Part shown: positions 50,401-59,052 of the stretch, piece by piece
Layout of the letters: each line of letters begins with the position of its first letter
Numbering within the stretch: position 1 is the first letter of the stretch
Source of the DNA: Micromonospora sp. NBC_01740
GTDB lineage: Bacteria; Actinomycetota; Actinomycetes; Mycobacteriales; Micromonosporaceae
Direction: 5' to 3'
NCBI RefSeq assembly: GCF_035920365.1
Contig: NZ_CP109150.1
Coordinates: 930,001 to 994,000, forward strand
Length of the DNA stretch: 64,000 nt
The notes under the pieces: model-generated
Seen by the model: the letters and a program-made list of their open reading frames with translations, nothing else
Told to the model about the DNA's origin: nothing
Database searches by the model: none
Program-made: the position numbers and the translations under genes

Positions 50401-51656
50401 TCCCGCTCCTCCCGTCGACGGCGGACCACGGGTCGCCGGGGCGCTTCCGGGGAACGGCGGGCCCGGGGCTCCTCACGGGAACGCGGCTCCTCGCGGGAAC
50501 GGGACTCCTCGCGGGGCTGCGGGCGGCGGGCTCGCTCCGGGGCGCGGCGGCGCGGCGGGGGCTGTTCCTCCTCCGGCTCCTCCTCCTCGTACTCGTCATA
50601 GTCGCCCTCGTCGTACTCGTCCTCGTACTCCTCGTCCTCGGCCGGGCGACGGCGCTGCGGCGGTCGGCGGCGGCCACGCTCGGCGGGCCTGCGCTTCTCG
50701 CGCGGCTCCTCCTCGGCCTCCTCCGCCTCCTCCTCGGGCTCGGGCTCCCGCCGGCCGCGCTGCTCGCGCTCCTCCTGCCCCTCGCGCTCCTGCTTCTCGC
50801 GCTCCTCCTGCTCCTCGCGCAGCGCGGTCTCGTGGTCGCGGACCACCCGAGAGTCCTCGATCTCGCCGCGCCAGCCCTGCACCGAATCCGGGTCGAGGAC
50901 GGTCCGGGTCATCACGTGCCGGACGAAGTGCTTCAGCTCCAGCCGGGCGCGGCGGCCCTGGGCCCGCCACAGGTTGCCGGTGTGCTCGAAGAGGCCCTGC
51001 GGGTGGTACTCCAGCACCACCAGGATCCGGGTCAGGTCGGGCGACAGTTCGTGGAAGCTGACGGTGCCGTCGACAGAGCCCTTCTCGCCCTGCGAGCGCC
51101 AGTGGATCAGCTTGTCCGGGATCTGCCGGACGATGGTGGACTCCCAGGTGCGGTGCGACCAGAAGACCTGCGCCTTCCAGGTCAGCTTCTCGTCCGACTC
51201 GGTGTCGACGTTCTCGACCTTCTTCATGAAGCTCGGGAAGTCGCCGAACTGGGTCCACTGGTCGTACGCGACCCGGACCGGCACGCCGACCTCGATCGCC
51301 TCGACGATGTTGGTGACCTTGACCTTCTTGCCGCCGCCCTTGCCGCCCTTGCCGCCCTTGCCGAGCGCCGACATGATCTTCTCCTTACCGCCGGCCAGCC
51401 CGGCATGGACCATCGCCTTCACCGGTGAACCGCCCTCCGCGAGCTTCTGCGCGCCGGTGGTAGCGGCAATCAGGCCGGGACCGCCGCCCTGCTTCGCGTA
51501 GTCGCTGAGCCGGCCGGTCGCGCCCGTGATCCGCTCGGTCACCACCCGCATCGCGCGCTCGCCGATGGCGCTGGCCAGATTGCGCGCCTCGCCGGCGAGT
51601 TGACCCCGGACCTTGTCCCCGAGTCCACCGGGGTTCGTCGTGTCCGGCATGGTCAC
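50397..51656 (-). CDS. SRPBCC (START-like) protein of the gas vesicle cluster
   Basis: 419-aa protein. The first 115 residues are helical with a Gly/Lys-rich hinge ([15 protein letters not shown]). Residues about 115-260 form an SRPBCC/polyketide-cyclase-like domain ([66 protein letters not shown]). The last 150 residues are extremely charged: Glu/Arg stretches, [20 protein letters not shown], then Arg/Pro/Ser. SRPBCC genes of this type accompany actinobacterial gvp clusters; function unknown. GTG at 51656 overlaps the upstream stop. Confidence 0.88.
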   Translation of the reverse strand: MTMPDTTNPGGLGDKVRGQLAGEARNLASAIGERAMRVVTERITGATGRLSDYAKQGGGPGLIAATTGAQKLAEGGSPVKAMVHAGLAGGKEKIMSALGKGGKGGKGGGKKVKVTNIVEAIEVGVPVRVAYDQWTQFGDFPSFMKKVENVDTESDEKLTWKAQVFWSHRTWESTIVRQIPDKLIHWRSQGEKGSVDGTVSFHELSPDLTRILVVLEYHPQGLFEHTGNLWRAQGRRARLELKHFVRHVMTRTVLDPDSVQGWRGEIEDSRVVRDHETALREEQEEREKQEREGQEEREQRGRREPEPEEEAEEAEEEPREKRRPAERGRRRPPQRRRPAEDEEYEDEYDEGDYDEYEEEEPEEEQPPPRRRAPERARRPQPREESRSREEPRSREEPRARRSPEAPRRPVVRRRREERE

Positions 51657-52153
51657 CGCCCCCGCCGCTGGTCGCCGGCGTCGCGGTTCCGCTGCTTGCC
51701 GTCGTCGTCGCGGTCCCGCCCGCCGTCGTCGTCACGCTCCTGCCCGCCATCGTCGTCGCGGTCCTGCCCGCCGTCGTCGCGCTCCTGGTGCTCGGCGTCG
51801 GTGTCCCGGTCCGGCCGGTCGCCGGCGCCGCCGGCGCCGGTCCCGCCCTTGCGGCGCAGCGCGTCGGCCGAACCGCGCAGCTTGCCGCTGATGGCATCGA
51901 TGCCGCTGCCGGCGGCGGCGGTCGCGGCCGCCTTCGAGGCGGCGGCGAGCGGGCCGCCCAGGCGACCGAGGTTGCTCAAGTGGGGAGACGACTGAAGCAG
52001 GTTGCCGCCCGCCTTCAGCAGTCCGCCGGGCTCCCGACTGGCCCGACCGGCCGCGACCGCGGCGGCCAGGGTGAGGGCGGTACGCAGCTTGCGCCGGCGG
52101 CCCAGCAGGTAGCCGAAGCCGACCGCGAGCCCGATTCGTGCTCCGCTCTTCAT
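51653..52153 (-). CDS. Membrane-anchored first gene of the gas vesicle cluster
   Basis: 166-aa protein. The N-terminus has a hydrophobic helix and basic loop (IGLAVGFGYLLGRRRKLRTALTLAAAVAAG), likely a membrane anchor; then a Gly/Ala/Ser-rich middle and a C-terminal 55-residue tail of Asp/Arg/Gly repeats (DDGGQDRDDDGGQERDDDGG). Similar genes open gvp clusters in relatives and are sometimes misnamed DNA primase. ATG at 52153 follows AAGGAG. It is the first gene after the promoter candidate at 52277. Confidence 0.8.
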   Translation of the reverse strand: MKSGARIGLAVGFGYLLGRRRKLRTALTLAAAVAAGRASREPGGLLKAGGNLLQSSPHLSNLGRLGGPLAAASKAAATAAAGSGIDAISGKLRGSADALRRKGGTGAGGAGDRPDRDTDAEHQERDDGGQDRDDDGGQERDDDGGRDRDDDGKQRNRDAGDQRRGR

Positions 52154-52276
52154 CAGTTCTCCTTCGCTCCCCGGAGCGCCGGACACCTGACGGCAATGGT
52201 CGAAAGAATGGCCGCCGGGGATCAGCACGCGCCGGACCGCACATCAGGTGTCCCGTTTGATCGGACCCGACGGGCA

Positions 52277-52301
52277 GTACCCGTTGGCCTATCGGCGAAA
52301 C
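52277..52301 (-). promoter_or_regulatory. Sigma-B-like promoter candidate of the gas vesicle cluster
   Basis: On the minus strand GTTT (52301-52298) is followed after 15 bp by GGGTAC (52282-52277), matching the actinobacterial sigma-B pattern GNNT-N14-16-GGGTAY. It would start transcription about 115 bp before the first gvp gene. This suggests control by general or osmotic stress. Confidence 0.6.
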
Positions 52302-52428
52302 ACTCCCGCGCGTTGTCGACGCCATTCACCGGGGTCGGGGCGCGTGCCCTCATAAAACGCGCAAAGCCGACACCAAGGCAGCGCTGAGCAGTAAGAACCT
52401 CAGGAAGGAAATAATTGCGGAATGGCCG

Positions 52429-52938
52429 TCACAGGGCCGGCAGCGTCGAATCGAGGCATATCTCGGCGTGCACCACGCTGCCGCTCTCGCGCAATTTTGC
52501 GCCGCACTTCTGAAGCACGGAAACGGCACCGTGGTTGTCGACGGTGGTCTCCGCGACGACCAGTCGCATTCCGGCCGCCGCCGCCTCGTTCAACAGTTCG
52601 CGCAGGGCGCCCGCGCCGATTCCCTGGCCCCGTGCGGAGCGACCCAGCCACATCCCGGTCTCGACCGTGCCCGGCTCGTCACGGCGGGTCATCCGGATCA
52701 TGCCGACCACCTCGCCGCCGGCCAGGATCGCGTACATGCAGGTGCCGGTCGGGCCGTCCAGACCTCCGAAGCTCGCCCGGTGGAACTCCCGGAACGCCTC
52801 CCGCCGGGCGCACGACCAGCCCGCAGGGGCCTCCACCGGCGGCATCACGTCGCCGGGCTCCGCTTCCGCAGCCGCTACGGAGAGCAATGGTTCCAGGTTC
52901 TGCTCGTCCACCGGCTCCAGCCGCACCGTTCCCGCCAC
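52429..52938 (-). CDS. GNAT family N-acetyltransferase
   Basis: 169-aa RimJ/RimL-like GNAT protein. It has VRLEPVDEQNLEPLL at the start, the acetyl-CoA loop MWLGRSARGQGIGAGALRELLNEA, and TTVDNHGAVSVLQKCGAKLRESG at the end. Substrate unknown. The GTG at 52938 is chosen because the similarity starts there; an ATG 14 codons upstream (52980) is possible. It faces away from the gvp cluster start, separated by a 275-bp spacer that holds the gvp promoter candidate. Confidence 0.85.
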   Translation of the reverse strand: MAGTVRLEPVDEQNLEPLLSVAAAEAEPGDVMPPVEAPAGWSCARREAFREFHRASFGGLDGPTGTCMYAILAGGEVVGMIRMTRRDEPGTVETGMWLGRSARGQGIGAGALRELLNEAAAAGMRLVVAETTVDNHGAVSVLQKCGAKLRESGSVVHAEICLDSTLPAL

Positions 52939-53111
52939 GTGCCGCAGTCTGCCGGCCCCACCGGCCCAAGTCCACCCCATCGGGCCCCGACTGGCGGTCC
53001 GGCGGAAGGTACCGGCCGGTCGGCCCGCATCGTGTTCTGCCTCACGCTCCGCTGTCGACCGCCCGGCCGACCCGGGGTGACGGGTTGGCGGACCGCCTGC
53101 CCGCGGGCCGG

Positions 53112-54011
53112 TCAGGGTGTCTCGGCGTCGAACTCGCAGAGCACCACGGAGGCGTCGTCGGCGGGCTTGTGCCGGCGCAACCGGTCCGGATGGTCCCGCT
53201 CGGCGACGCGTACCCGGTCGATCAACGCGCCGGGGTCCTCGGCGGTCGCCACGTCCAGCAGCCCCGCCCAGTCGAGGACGCCGAACTGCTCCACCAGGGC
53301 CGACGCGCCGTCGCTGAGCAGCGCCGCCCGGCGTACCGCGCCCGGCCCCCGCAGCGGCAGGGTCCCGGTCACCGCGTGGAACGCCGCGTCCGGGTCGGCG
53401 GCCGCCACCCAGTAACCGTGGGTACGGTTCATCCGCGCCCGCTGCATGTCGACCGCCTGCCGGATCCGGGCGACCCGATCGGCCCCGCCGGCCGGCAGGG
53501 CCTCGACCATGGCCCGCAGCTCCGCCGTGGCGGCGTCCAGTCGGTCGTCGGTGACGACGCTGATCCGACCGCCGGCGTCGAGCACCAGCGGGCTGTCGCA
53601 GAGCACGAGGTAGTCGAGGTGGTCGCCCCCGTCGCGCAGCAGGCAGACCGTGCTCGACGGGGTGCCCGGATGGTCCAGGTCGCACTCGTCGCCGTGGTCG
53701 GCCCGGACCGCGAGGATCGCCGCCGCCAGGTTGCTCATCAGGGTCGCCGTCGGGCGGACCGCCTCCGCCAGCCCGAGCCGGGCCGCGAGGTGCCGGACGT
53801 ACCAGGCGGTGCCGTGCGCGCAGCCCGTGTCGAAGCCCTCCGGCACGCTGGCGCCGTCCAGCACGCCGACCAGCGGCCCGAACCGAAGGACCAGGTCCTC
53901 GTTGACCGCCCGGCCGGGGGGCGGCGCGGACGCGGAGCGTACCCGCATCGTCCGCGCCGCCCCGACCACCCGGGTCGCCTCAGCGGCGACGGAGGTCGTC
54001 GGCGGTCTCAT
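53112..54011 (-). CDS. PP2C-like protein phosphatase domain protein
   Basis: 299-aa protein with PP2C-type motifs: NEDLVLRFGPLVGVLDGAS (first metal Asp), STVCLLRDG, LCDSPLVLDAGG, LLSDGAS and DDASVVLCEFD at the end. It probably dephosphorylates Ser/Thr on a stress or sporulation regulator, though some members of this set are inactive. The start is uncertain: ATG at 54011 overlaps the upstream DUF3618 gene by 32 bp; ATG at 53948 is also possible. Confidence 0.83.
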   Translation of the reverse strand: MRPPTTSVAAEATRVVGAARTMRVRSASAPPPGRAVNEDLVLRFGPLVGVLDGASVPEGFDTGCAHGTAWYVRHLAARLGLAEAVRPTATLMSNLAAAILAVRADHGDECDLDHPGTPSSTVCLLRDGGDHLDYLVLCDSPLVLDAGGRISVVTDDRLDAATAELRAMVEALPAGGADRVARIRQAVDMQRARMNRTHGYWVAAADPDAAFHAVTGTLPLRGPGAVRRAALLSDGASALVEQFGVLDWAGLLDVATAEDPGALIDRVRVAERDHPDRLRRHKPADDASVVLCEFDAETP

Positions 54012-54741
54012 GCGCCTGCCCCTGCATCTGGTGGGCGGCCGACCGGCCCTGATCCCGGACGGCGGACGCGCCACTGGCGGCCGTCGAACCGACCGCCCGG
54101 GCCGCCTCCTGCGCCGGTCCGCGCATGTTGTGGCTGACCTCGTGGCCCATCTCGCGGCCCACCTCGCCGGCCTGCTCCCGCAGGTGTCTGGCCTGCGCCC
54201 GTAGCTGGTCGGAATGCTCGCCGACCATGTCCTTGGCCTGCCCTGCCCAGTGCCGTTCGGGGCGGCTGGGCGGGATCAGCGACGAGACCAGCAGCCCGGC
54301 GCCGAAGGCGATCAGGCCGGCCGCCAGGGGGTTGCCCTGCGCCTGCTGGCGGGACTGCTGCCCGAGCGAGCGGGCCTCCTCCCGCACCGACCCGGCCATG
54401 TGCGACATCTGCTCCCGGGACTGCTCCCCGAGCGCCCGCGCCGAATCGGCCGCGTGTGACACCCGTTCGCGGGACTGCCCGCCGAACTCCCGCGCCGAAT
54501 CGGCCGCGTGCGACATCCGCTGACCTGTCGCCTGCGACATCCGCTGTGCGGCGCCGTGCCCGTCAGACTGCACGCCCATCACCTTCTCCCTGGCCCGGGT
54601 GAACGCGCCACGGGCCTGCCCGACGCGCTCACCGGCGATCCGCCGCGGGTTGACCTTGTCGGCCAGCGCGTCGACGTCGCTGCTCAGTTCGTTCCGGGTG
54701 TTCTCGATCTCCCACCGGATCCGGTCCGGATCGTTGGACAT
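53980..54741 (-). CDS. DUF3618 protein with helical repeats
   Basis: 253-aa protein. Residues 1-55 are DUF3618 (IRWEIENTRNELSSDVDALADKVNPRR). The middle is a helical repeat region (SHAADSAREFGGQSRERV, SHAADSARALGEQSREQM) resembling LEA-like or apolipoprotein-like amphipathic helices. One TM helix (NPLAAGLIAFGAGLLVSSLIPP) and a further amphipathic tail rich in Gln, His and Ala follow. It is transcribed after the YqjE-like gene and is likely a membrane-surface stress protein. ATG at 54741 follows GGAGGAG. Confidence 0.87.
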   Translation of the reverse strand: MSNDPDRIRWEIENTRNELSSDVDALADKVNPRRIAGERVGQARGAFTRAREKVMGVQSDGHGAAQRMSQATGQRMSHAADSAREFGGQSRERVSHAADSARALGEQSREQMSHMAGSVREEARSLGQQSRQQAQGNPLAAGLIAFGAGLLVSSLIPPSRPERHWAGQAKDMVGEHSDQLRAQARHLREQAGEVGREMGHEVSHNMRGPAQEAARAVGSTAASGASAVRDQGRSAAHQMQGQAHETADDLRRR

Positions 54742-54762
54742 GATCTGCTCCTCCCGGCTGGT

Positions 54763-55155
54763 TCACCGGCCGCGTGCCGCGTCCGGTATCTCCCGTGCGG
54801 TCTGCCTCGTGCGGGGCAGCACCGAGCGGAGCTGCTCCTTCTCCTTGCGCGCCCTGGCGAGCAGGACACCCGTGACGGCACCCCAGATGACGGCCACGAT
54901 CAGCGCCGCCCAGCTCTGGTCCATCACGTTGGACAGCCCCCACCACAGCGCGTACGACACGAACAGCACCGTCAGGAAACCGGCCAGCGAGGCCCCGCCG
55001 AACATGCCGGCGAGCCTGCCGACCTGACCCGCCTCCTCGCGCAGCTCCGCCTTGGCCAGTTCGACCTCCTTGCGGACCAGCACGGAGAAGTCCCGGGTCA
55101 CGTCGCCCAGCAGGTCGCCGACCGACTGCGTCCGCTCCTTCTCGGGGGCACTCAC
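54763..55155 (-). CDS. YqjE / phage holin superfamily III-like membrane protein
   Basis: 130-aa protein with a cytoplasmic amphipathic N-terminus (SVGDLLGDVTRDFSVLVRKEVELAKAEL), two TM helices (AGMFGGASLAGFLTVLFVSYALWWG and AALIVAVIWGAVTGVLLA) and a basic end. It belongs to the Putative Actinobacterial Holin-X / YqjE group, usually encoded with DUF3618 proteins and not phage-derived. GTG at 55155 overlaps the previous stop (GTGA). Confidence 0.88.
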   Translation of the reverse strand: MSAPEKERTQSVGDLLGDVTRDFSVLVRKEVELAKAELREEAGQVGRLAGMFGGASLAGFLTVLFVSYALWWGLSNVMDQSWAALIVAVIWGAVTGVLLARARKEKEQLRSVLPRTRQTAREIPDAARGR

Positions 55156-55940
55156 GGCGCCACCCCGCCCGGGATGTCCGGCCCCTGCCGACCCGACGGC
55201 GAGGCGTTGCGCACCCGGGCCGCCCCGGTGTACGCCCCCTCGGGCAGGTACGGCGCCTCGGCCGTCCGCTCGTACGGCTGCGACCCGGCCGTGGTGGACG
55301 CGGCGGTCGGCCCGGTGGGCGCGGTACCCGGCCCGGTCGGCGGCATCGACGGCTGGCCCTCGCCCCGCGCCCCGTCGCCCGACGCGGTCAGGTTCCGGGT
55401 GAGCCGCCCGACCAGCATGCCGGCCAGGGCCGCACCGGCCAGAAAGGTGCCCGGGTGCCGGCGCGCGTACGACCGCACGTCGTGGAGCATCGCCCCGGGT
55501 TCGCGCTCGTCGAGCCAGCCGGCCGCCTGCTGGGCGGCGTCGGCGGCCCGGCGGACCGCCTGGGCGGCCATTCCGGAGTCCTCGCTCCGCTCCGCCATCG
55601 AGCTGAGTTCGCGCCCGATGCCGCGCAGCCCGTCGGCGGCCCGGTGCTGCTGCGCCCGGGCCTGGTCGCGCAACTGCGTGCCGGCCTCACCGGTCAGGTG
55701 GCGCGCCTGCCGCCCGGCCTCCGACGCCACGTGTCCGCCCTGTTCCGCAGCGGCGTGCGCGACGTGTCCGCCCTTCTCGGCGGCGGTGTGCGCAGCGTGT
55801 GCGCCCTTCTCGGCGGCGGTGTGCGCGAGGTGTCCGCCGGTCTGGGCCGCCTGGTGCCCGACCCGGGACGCCTCCTGCCGGGTCTGCTGTGCGGTGCCGG
55901 TCGCACCGTCCGGTGGCCGGCTCGGGTTGATCTGCGTCAT
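55152..55940 (-). CDS. His/Ala-rich repeat membrane protein
   Basis: 262-aa protein. Residues 28-85 are repeats of HTAAEKGAHAA / HVAHAAAEQGG; then an amphipathic helix (RAQQHRAADGLRGIGREL) and a TM-like stretch (HPGTFLAGAALAGMLVGRL). The C-terminus is Pro/Thr/Gly-rich. It resembles YtxH-type or CsbD-like stress proteins in style but no family is sure. It is the first gene of the operon with YqjE-like and DUF3618 genes. The ATG at 55940 follows GGAGGGAG; a sigma-B-like promoter candidate lies about 90 bp upstream. Confidence 0.8.
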   Translation of the reverse strand: MTQINPSRPPDGATGTAQQTRQEASRVGHQAAQTGGHLAHTAAEKGAHAAHTAAEKGGHVAHAAAEQGGHVASEAGRQARHLTGEAGTQLRDQARAQQHRAADGLRGIGRELSSMAERSEDSGMAAQAVRRAADAAQQAAGWLDEREPGAMLHDVRSYARRHPGTFLAGAALAGMLVGRLTRNLTASGDGARGEGQPSMPPTGPGTAPTGPTAASTTAGSQPYERTAEAPYLPEGAYTGAARVRNASPSGRQGPDIPGGVAP

Positions 55941-56028
55941 CGCCCGCTCCCTCCGTCGGCCCCGGGCCGCAGGTCACACGGCCCGGAACGTGAACCGGCC
56001 GCGAGATGCGGCCCGGAACGACACCCGC

Positions 56029-56053
56029 GTACCCGCGCGGATCGCCGACATTC
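56029..56053 (-). promoter_or_regulatory. Sigma-B-like promoter candidate of the stress-type operon
   Basis: GAAT (56053-56050) and GGGTAC (56034-56029) on the minus strand are 15 bp apart, fitting GNNT-N14-16-GGGTAY. Transcription would begin about 80 bp before the ATG at 55940. The GNNT element is loose, so the match rests mainly on GGGTAC and its spacing. Confidence 0.5.
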
Positions 56054-56175
56054 CGTACCGGCGGCGGGGGTAGGAGCTGCGGGCCGCCTGGGCGTGCCGG
56101 CACGCGGACGGCACCGGACCGGTCGGTCGGAACGGGGTCGGCGGGGCCGGGACCGGTCGGGGAGTACGACAGCGG

Positions 56176-56688
56176 TCAGCGGCGGCGGTTGCGGGCCCGG
56201 GAGGACCTGAGCCGGCGCAGCCGCCCGACCAGCACCGGCTCGGCGGCGAGGGCGGCCGGGTTGTCGAGCAGCCCGTTCAGCAACTGGTAGTAGCGGGTGG
56301 CCGAGAGGCCGAAGGTGTCCCGGATGGCCTGTTCCTTGGCGCCGGCGTGCCGCCACCACTGCTGTTCGAAGGCGAGGATGCCGCGCTCACGCTCGGTGAG
56401 GCCACTCTCGGGCCGGGCGTCCGCCGGGGCGTCGGCGTCGGTGCCGGCCACGCTCGGCGGGGCGCCGGCCTCGCTGGGCGCCGCCACGGCGGCGTCCGGC
56501 TCCGGCGCCGAGCGGGGCTGCGGGACCGTCGGCGTCCCGGCGCCCGGACCGGTACGCGGCTGGGGAACGACGCTGCCGGTGTCCCGCGCCTCCCCGGTGG
56601 GGTTCGCCCCGACGGTCGCGCCGGCTTCGCCGGGCCGGCCCGGCGCGGGCGGCTCGGTGGCGGCCGGGGCGGCGTCGGCGGGCTGCAT
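56176..56688 (-). CDS. DUF3263 protein
   Basis: 170-aa protein. The first 95 residues are Pro/Ala/Thr-rich and disordered. The rest is the DUF3263 domain (LTERERGILAFEQQWWRHAGAKE, FGLSATRYYQLLNGLLDNPAAL) with a helix-turn-helix-like layout and a very basic end (RLRRLRSSRARNRRR), consistent with DNA binding. Usual family members are near 90 aa, so the N-terminal extension is unusual. ATG at 56688 follows GAGGAG. Confidence 0.88.
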   Translation of the reverse strand: MQPADAAPAATEPPAPGRPGEAGATVGANPTGEARDTGSVVPQPRTGPGAGTPTVPQPRSAPEPDAAVAAPSEAGAPPSVAGTDADAPADARPESGLTERERGILAFEQQWWRHAGAKEQAIRDTFGLSATRYYQLLNGLLDNPAALAAEPVLVGRLRRLRSSRARNRRR

Positions 56689-56934
56689 GGCGCTCCTCGT
56701 GGGGCTGGCGGGCGGCACACCACGACGCCGACCGGTGGGGGGACCCCAGCCTAACCAGGGCAGACCCGGTTCGCATCGGACGACGGTGCCGGAACGTGAC
56801 CGCTCCGGTTCACGTCGTGTCCGGCCCTCGAACCCCACCGCGCTCCGCCCTGATTGCGCCGGTTCGTCATCCCCGGGCCAGGCTTGGGCGGTGCGACCGG
56901 GGCCGGGGAGAGCCGCCGGTCGCACCGCCGGCGG

Positions 56935-57951
56935 TCAGGAGATGTCCCGCCGGCGCATCGCCCAGAGGGCCGCGCCCAGGATCACCACGAATCCGACCGC
57001 CATCATCACCGAGGACTGCTGCCAGGTGATGTCCAGCGTGTCCGGTTTGCACTCGCCGAAGTAGGTGGCCTGGCAGGTGTTCCAGTCCTCCAGGGTCACC
57101 TTCTTCTGCATCCACGCCAGGGCGTAGGTCGGCAGCAGCCAGGCCTCGGCGAAGCGCACGCCGGCCATCGCCAGCAGGATGCCGAGGCCGAACTGGCCGA
57201 CGACCATCAGGGCGATCACCCCGCCCAGGGCCATCGCGGTGTGCCGCCCCAGCGAGGCGAGCGCGAAGCCGATGGTCGCGGTGACCAGTGCGAGCACCAG
57301 CCCGCGCAGCCCGGTCAGGGCGAAGGACTGCCAGGCCCCGGAGGTCATCTTCGCCGTGCTGCCACGGAACGTGGCGACCAGCCAGAAGCTGCCGAACCAG
57401 AGCGCCGTGGTGGGCACCGCCAGGGCGACCAGCCCGGTGAGCAGCGCCGCCAGCTTCGTCAGCAGTACGGTCAGCCGCTTCGGCCGCCACAGCAGCAGGT
57501 TCATCATGCCGCCGGTGTTCCACTCCGCCCCGACGAACGAGGCCCCCACGACGAACCCGACCAGCGCCAGGATCGCCGCGAGCGGCAGCAGCGTGTCGCC
57601 GAAGTTCTCCCGGAAGTCGAACGTGGAGGGCAGGAACCAGCCCGCCTGGATCGCGTCCCGGGGCGGGGGCTGGATCATCGCGCAGTCGTCGGGGAACTCC
57701 CCGGACTGGGCCGTGCCGGCCGCCTTCGCCTTCTCGCACTCCGCGCGGTACTGCGTGTTGTGGCGGACGTCCTGCTGCCACTGCTGCTCGGCGGCGCGCT
57801 CGGCCTTCGCCAGCGCGTTGGCGTCGATCTTCTCGTTGGTGAAGAAGACGCCGACCACCACGGCCGCGAGCACCAGCAGGCCCAGCAGGCCCATCCAGCG
57901 GGTGAAGCGCCGCTTGGCGAGCCGGCGCAGCTCCGTACGGTAGAGGCTCAC
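56935..57951 (-). CDS. ABC-2 type transporter permease
   Basis: 338-aa permease with a single TM helix near the start (WMGLLGLLVLAAVVVGVFF), a large extracytoplasmic loop of about 100 residues with two cysteines, and five further TM helices. The loop-after-TM1 layout is that of ABC-2 (NatB/YhgE-like) subunits. The final segment MRRRDIS is short. Two more cysteine-containing loops (CQATYFGEC) lie near the C-terminus. GTG at 57951 overlaps the ATPase stop, so the two are coupled. Cargo unknown. Confidence 0.88.
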   Translation of the reverse strand: MSLYRTELRRLAKRRFTRWMGLLGLLVLAAVVVGVFFTNEKIDANALAKAERAAEQQWQQDVRHNTQYRAECEKAKAAGTAQSGEFPDDCAMIQPPPRDAIQAGWFLPSTFDFRENFGDTLLPLAAILALVGFVVGASFVGAEWNTGGMMNLLLWRPKRLTVLLTKLAALLTGLVALAVPTTALWFGSFWLVATFRGSTAKMTSGAWQSFALTGLRGLVLALVTATIGFALASLGRHTAMALGGVIALMVVGQFGLGILLAMAGVRFAEAWLLPTYALAWMQKKVTLEDWNTCQATYFGECKPDTLDITWQQSSVMMAVGFVVILGAALWAMRRRDIS

Positions 57952-58958
57952 GCGCCCCACCCTCCCCCGGTGGGACCGGGCTGCCCGGCGCCACCGACCT
58001 TCGTGGACTGGTCGACCTGCCGGTGCTGGCCGGGTACCGGCGCGGTGGCGGTCAGTTCGAGGAAGACGCTCTCCAGGTCGACGGCGACCGGGGCGAGCTC
58101 GCTGACGTAGAGACCCTGCTCGGCGAGGAGCCGGGTCACCGTGGCCGGCTTGTCGACCCCGGCGAGCATCAGGTGGTCGGCCTGGCCCGCCACCCGGATT
58201 CCGGCCCGGGTCAGCGCGTCGGCGGCGACCGGCAGGTCGGTGACCGCCTCCAGCCGCACCCGGACCGCGCCCGAGGAGTGCTGGGCGAGCACCTGCTCGA
58301 CCGGGCCGAAGGCCACCCGCCGGCCCAGCGAGATGATGGTGACCGAGTCGCAGATCAGTTGGATCTCGCCGAGGATGTGGCTGGAGAGCACCACTGTCAT
58401 CCCCGACTCGGCGAGGTTGCGCGTCAGGGTGCGCATCTCCCGGATGCCGCCCGGGTCGAGGCCGTTGGCCGGCTCGTCGAGGATCAGCAGCTTCGGGTTC
58501 TTCAGCAGGGCCGAGGCGACGGCGAGCCGCTGCTTCATGCCCAGCGAGTAGGTCTTGACCCGCTCGCCGGCGCGGTCGCGCAGCCCGACCAGCTCCAGCA
58601 CCTCGTCGACCCGGTGCTGCGGCACGTCGCCCGCGCCGGCGAGCAGGGACAGGGTGTCCCGCGCGGTGAAGTGCGGAAAGAACTGCGGGCTCTCCACGAT
58701 CGCGCCGACCTGACCGGCGACGGCGGGCAGCGCCGCCGGCACCTCGTGGCCGAGGATCGTCATCCGGCCGCCGTTGGGCCGGATCAGGCCGAGCAGCGTA
58801 CGCAGCGTGGTGGTCTTGCCCGACCCGTTGGGGCCGAGGAAGCCGTGCACCTGCCCCTGTTCGACCCGCATGTCGAAACCGTCGAGCGCGTTGCGGGTGC
58901 CGCGCCGACGGCTCTTGTACGTCTTGCGGAGACCTTCGATCTCCAGGACAGCTGGCAA
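57948..58958 (-). CDS. ABC transporter ATP-binding protein
   Basis: 336-aa ABC ATPase: Walker A GPNGSGKT, Q-loop VESPQFFPHF, signature YSLGMKQRL, Walker B LLILDEPANGLDP, H-loop SSHIL. A 100-residue C-terminal domain found in drug or antibiotic exporters (NatA/CcmA type) follows, with a Gly-rich tail. The start is the TTG at 58958 since GGGAGG lies 6 bp before it. Twin operator-like repeats lie 38-73 bp upstream. Its close paralogue is the C-terminal half of the fusion protein at 34747. Confidence 0.92.
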   Translation of the reverse strand: MPAVLEIEGLRKTYKSRRRGTRNALDGFDMRVEQGQVHGFLGPNGSGKTTTLRTLLGLIRPNGGRMTILGHEVPAALPAVAGQVGAIVESPQFFPHFTARDTLSLLAGAGDVPQHRVDEVLELVGLRDRAGERVKTYSLGMKQRLAVASALLKNPKLLILDEPANGLDPGGIREMRTLTRNLAESGMTVVLSSHILGEIQLICDSVTIISLGRRVAFGPVEQVLAQHSSGAVRVRLEAVTDLPVAADALTRAGIRVAGQADHLMLAGVDKPATVTRLLAEQGLYVSELAPVAVDLESVFLELTATAPVPGQHRQVDQSTKVGGAGQPGPTGGGWGA

Positions 58959-58996
58959 GCTGCACCTCCCCCGATGGGTGTATGACACGCGACACC

Positions 58997-59031
58997 ATAC
59001 GCGGTATGCAGATCCCCGCAATACCCGGTAT
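58997..59031. promoter_or_regulatory. Twin operator-like repeats before the ABC operon
   Basis: ATACGCGGTAT (58997-59007) and ATACCCGGTAT (59021-59031) are near-palindromic 11-mers, 24 bp apart (start to start), flanked by CATAC/GTATG extensions. They sit in the promoter region of the ABC operon, whose TTG is at 58958. This is the style of a GntR/YtrA- or PadR-type repressor site; no such regulator gene is in the window. Confidence 0.65.
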
Positions 59032-59052
59032 GCATGCGACGCGCCGAACGCG

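Noticed and set aside
51653..52153. DNA primase annotation for the first gas vesicle cluster gene
   Set aside because: No primase motif is present; similar low-complexity proteins get this name through weak matches to the charged tail.
54763..55155. Phage-derived holin
   Set aside because: The holin-superfamily III label is a fold similarity; the gene stands with DUF3618 and stress-type genes and there are no phage genes around.
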